Assembly (NCBI GenBank): GCA_963576785.1
Contig: OY756141.1
Coordinates: 3,534,001 to 3,598,000 of the forward strand
DNA: 64,000 nt
Reading direction: 5' to 3'
Source: Chlorophyllum brunneum
Taxonomy: Eukaryota; Basidiomycota; Agaricomycetes; Agaricales; Agaricaceae
Shown: piece by piece, positions 58,218 through 64,000 of the stretch
How positions within the stretch are numbered: position 1 is the first letter of the stretch
Layout of the letters: every line of letters starts with the position of its first letter
Notes under the pieces: generated by a model
Database searches by the model: none
What the model was told of the DNA's origin: nothing
What the model saw: the letters and a program-made list of their open reading frames with translations, nothing else
Position numbers and translations under genes: made by a program

Positions 58218-59113
58218 TGTGATGGTGGAGAGATCGACGAGGAGCATTTCTTGGAGAATTTGTCGTTTTTATATATCAAGTGGAGATGGGGGGCGCGGTT
58301 CCTAACGTCAGCCAAGCCTCCCGCCCTGATACATGTAGATTTGCGGTGCTGGGAAGGGCAAGCGGAAAGGTTCGGTCATGCCGTTGTGCCGCCGTGATCA
58401 CTACCACGAACTGCGTGGATGTTATGATGTTGGGCGGCTGCGCAGTAAACAGCTCCTAAGGATCGACGTGTTTTAACTGCATCGGTCACTCGACTTAACC
58501 ACTGGATCAAAATTTTCTTTTGGTGTACTCACCTATCGGATTCTTGACAAACAGATTCACGAGCAGGAGCTATAACCTGCTTCGTGTTCATCACAGTATA
58601 GCGGGGCGGTGGTTTGAGTACGTACAGAACTCTGACATTGCAACAGCATTGCGCAGTTACCTGACCTTCCTTTCACAGTGGATAACACTTGTAAATCCCT
58701 CATTTTCGTGAGACCGGGCTGTGTGTTGCATTAGGAGCGCAGGAAATCTCCCCTGGCTGCGGAGAATTCGGACCACTTGCGCAGCTCTGGCTTATTTTGC
58801 GTACGGGTGGAATACCCATAGTGCTCCATGAACAACCTTTGTCCCGTGTTGGAGTCATACCATCTTAACCCACCACATTTGAGAGGAGTGCTGAATATTT
58901 GACCCCCGCATTTTAGAGCGCTGCCGTGTTGTTTTCAATGCCTCAGCAAACTCCATGTCTGTGTGACGACAATTTGAAGTCATCACAAACAAACACAAAC
59001 AGGGAAGATTCTCTCATTTCTGCTCTCTAACTGCACCAACACAACCAGCACGCCTCGAACACTCACCTTCCTCATCGTGCGGTGCCTTGTAACAACAGTA
59101 TAATTCTAAAAAG
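58218..59113. promoter_or_regulatory. Divergent promoter of FAD oxidase and PRP4 kinase
   Basis: About 900 bp. On the minus strand a TATATAAAA (58267-58275) lies about 50 bp before the oxidase ATG. No clear TATA before the kinase, as expected for a housekeeping gene. No gene inside. Confidence 0.55.
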
Positions 59114-61660
<2,547 letters not shown>

Positions 61661-61928
61661 TACATAAACTTCTTGATCATGGGACTTTGAGCGCTTCTTA
61701 TTCTCACTGAACTCCAAGTGTAGCTCTCAGATTACCGGTTACATGTGTACCATTATGCGTTATATCCTATTAATCCGCCTTGGAGATTGGAGTGTCATAT
61801 GATAGACATGTGCGTGTGAACGAGGTCTAAACGACACCCACCAACCAGTTGATAAATGACGGGGACCTTAGATTCCGTGTATCCTATATCCTTGCCTAAC
61901 ACCACTGAAGAATCAAGATATCCAGAGT
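61661..61928. other. Gap between PRP4 kinase and cyclase-family gene
   Basis: 268 bp, no gene. It holds the kinase 3' end and the next promoter. Confidence 0.5.
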
Positions 61929-63705
61929 ATGGCCCCTGATCCGGTTAATCGTCTGAAGAACATTACGTCGCAGATGACGGGGTCGAACAGCGTCAGGTTG
62001 CCGACGTTTGATGAATTACCGAATTTCAAGAATTTCACTGGGTGTGCGTGGGGACTTTGGGGACCGGACGACGAGCTTGGGACGGTGAATTTGTTGACGG
62101 ATGAAGTTGTTCAACGTACTGCGGCGGAAGAAATTAGGTATGTTTAGATCTCCAATTCAGTTGGCTATGCTTGACGCTTTGGATGGTGGAAGGACTGGAA
62201 AGAGGGTTTGTTTGAACTGGTGAGTATGTGTGTGGTGTGATACGATGCACATTGACGGGTTGGATAGGCCGATCAATTTCCCATCGAAGGTTAGTGAATA
62301 CATGAGTAATTAGTGGTGAGATGTGAACACGGGACTGACAATGCTGGGATGTAGCCCATGTTTAACAGGAAGCCTCCCGAGTTGAAGATGCTCATAAACA
62401 CCCCTGCGGGAATGCCTAGGGACGATGAGTTGTATATTGTATGTTTTCGTAATGCTAGCCCCTGGCTTTCTAGAAATATTGATTTTTCGTTATAGAATAC
62501 GCAATCTGGTACGCAGTGGGATGGTATGAGACACTTTGGTCTTATCGAGCATGCGATGTTTTATAACGGGTAGGTACTAGGGAAGATGTTATCTTGTTGT
62601 GGTATTAACGAGTTGTTCTTTTTAGTACCCCTGCTGCGACTTTGCCAATTGGGATTAACGAACATTCGAATCCTACTGCTATTGGTGGCGATCACAAGAA
62701 ATTAGGTATCCAAAGTGAGTGGTTTTGGAATTATGCACGATTTGATTTTTTTTATTGATCTTGTGGAAAGACTGGGCTACTCATGGCATCTGTGGACGTG
62801 GGGTTCTTCTTGACCTCGTTTCTCATTATACAAAGAATGGAGGGACGATGCCTTACGATCCCTGGACCACTTTCGGGGTAACTGTGCCTATGCTGGAAGA
62901 AGTTGCGAAGGCGCAGGGAGTCAACTTTAGGGTTGGGGACATATTGCTGTTGAGGGTGGGTTTTATCCAGAAGTATAATCGTGTGAGCCAGACGGAAAGA
63001 GATGAATTGAGAGGGAAACCGGAGACTTTGTAAGTATTCGAATTGGGATATTAGAGGAACTTCGGACTGATATTTGGACAGTGCTGGTATTGAACAGTCG
63101 GAAGATATGAAGCGTTTCCTTTGGTGCGTGGGTTTATACTAAGATGAACACGGTGATCAATAGTACACGCAGGAACAACCATTTCGCGGCTGTTGCTTCT
63201 GATCAACCGGCATTGGAGGTGGGTAATGACAGGTGTTGATGTATGATGTGCAAGGCTGATGGTGCTAAATGAAATAGGCATGGCCTGCGACACCCAACAC
63301 TCATATGCATCAGGTATGAACGTAAACCCCCGAAACGTGTATCTATTCTTGTGATGCTAACCCAGGATCCTGCCTATAGACGATACTCGGGTGAGTGCTG
63401 TCGCGTGTATCTAATATAACAAGCGCTGAGATATCGACCAGTCTCTGGGGTATGCCCATTGGCGAGTTTTTCGACTTGGAACAACTATCGAAGGTTTGTG
63501 GAGACACGGGAAGATATACGTTTTTCTTGTCGTCTTGGCCCCTGAATCTGTGCGTCATCGTTTGATCTGTTCATTGTTCGCATCTGATCGGAGCCGTCTC
63601 GACACACAGCATTGGAGGAGCTGCAAGTCCTCCCAACGCAGCGGTGAGTTCAGTACTCGTATTCAGTGAACTAAACCCTGAGATTGCTGGCAGGCTATGT
63701 TCTGA
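61929..63705 (+). CDS. Cyclase-family hydrolase (PF04199-like)
   Basis: About fourteen small exons from ATG 61929 to TGA 63703-63705. Exon 1 (61929-62137) has FTGCAWGLWGPDDELGTVN. The following exons give TGKRVCLNW, PINFPSKPMFNRKPPELK, NTQSGTQWDGMRHFGL, PAATLPIGINEH, NWATHGICGRGVLLDLVSHY, VGDILLLRVGFIQKYN, NNHFAAVASDQPALE, AWPATPNTHMHQ, an 11-nt exon at 63380-63390, then LWGMPIGEFFDLEQLSK, RYTFFLSSWPLNL and GGAASPPNAA. This matches fungal proteins of the putative cyclase family, related to kynurenine formamidase (amide or lactone hydrolysis with a metal site). The WDGxRHFG and GRGVLLD blocks are the family marks. Substrate unknown. Confidence 0.82.
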
Positions 63706-63782
63706 AGAGAATGTCGAGTACGTAGTGTAGTTATACTGAATGTAAACTTACGATCAGGGGCCACGTGGCCCGATTTGGCAAC

Positions 63783-64000
63783 CTAATGAGTATCACGTGA
63801 CGTGTTGTTGTTTTGTGTGTTCTCGCCGAGGTCGCTGTGGTCAACGTTGTCCTCGTCACCGTCCTCACTGCCCCAGACGATGAGCAGGAGGGAGTCGCGT
63901 GCCTCCATCGGTACGAGGCCGGCAGATGCTCTTGCAGAATACGAGAACCGTAAGTCTCGAAGCCCTATCTTGATCTCGAGCCGCACACTCACCGCGAGGC
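63783..64000 (-). CDS. Possible 3' end of a gene entering from the right
   Basis: On the minus strand a frame is open from the window edge to TAG at 63785-63783, with RLEIKIGLRDLRFSYSARAS, DSLLLIVWG and an acidic, Asn-rich tail. A gtgagtgtg string close to the edge could be a splice donor, so the frame may begin with an exon at about 63970. No family recognised. Confidence 0.3.
   Translation of the reverse strand, partial: LAVSVRLEIKIGLRDLRFSYSARASAGLVPMEARDSLLLIVWGSEDGDEDNVDHSDLGENTQNNNTSRDTH

Overview
The window is a piece of a filamentous basidiomycete genome, most likely an Agaricomycete. The evidence is many short introns (mostly 45-65 nt, GT-AG with a few GC-AG), families that are expanded in mushrooms (short DUF6593-like proteins, an I66-like beta-trefoil inhibitor, 7TM-like proteins, P450s, berberine-bridge oxidases), and decayed LTR retrotransposons beside an NLR (NACHT) relic. 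Gene models were built by eye from splice sites, reading frame and paralogue comparison.

Layout. 1-5862: Ty1/copia element cut by the left window edge, with pol in one frame broken by three stops, then a polypurine tract and a 3' LTR. 5940-6812: NACHT ATPase remnant, one frame with two TGA stops. 7252-11463: Ty3/gypsy element with a 5' LTR, gag and pol full of stops, cut off inside the integrase core. 11.5-15.1 kb: gene-poor DNA with a broken 7TM-like gene and a second, more decayed copy. 15.16-35.0 kb: an accessory cluster of eight short paralogues (DUF6593-like; genes A, B, C, E, F, G, H, I). All eight have the same two-intron layout (phase 2, then phase 0). A beta-trefoil inhibitor gene and two intact tandem copies of a secreted GH31 alpha-glucosidase lie among them.

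36.1-44.1 kb: minus-strand genes for a MYND/MSS51-like protein, an F-box/LRR-like protein, an unknown 305-aa protein and an MFS transporter. 44.7-58.2 kb: a locus built by segmental duplication. It holds two IFI6/ISG12-like pseudogenes, three P450 copies (two intact, one dead), a secreted FAD-linked (BBE-type) oxidase, and a duplicated scrap of that oxidase's last exon beside the dead P450. 59.1-63.7 kb: a conserved PRP4-type splicing kinase and a cyclase-family (PF04199-like) gene with an 11-nt exon. A possible gene end enters from the right edge.

Themes. Local tandem duplication made the B/C, E/F, GH31 and P450 sets. Separately, the left 11 kb is being disabled by stops that mostly look like C-to-T changes (CGA to TGA, CAA/CAG to TAA/TAG). 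P450s plus an FAD oxidase suggest a small oxidative-metabolism locus, but no backbone synthase is visible, so the pathway is unknown.
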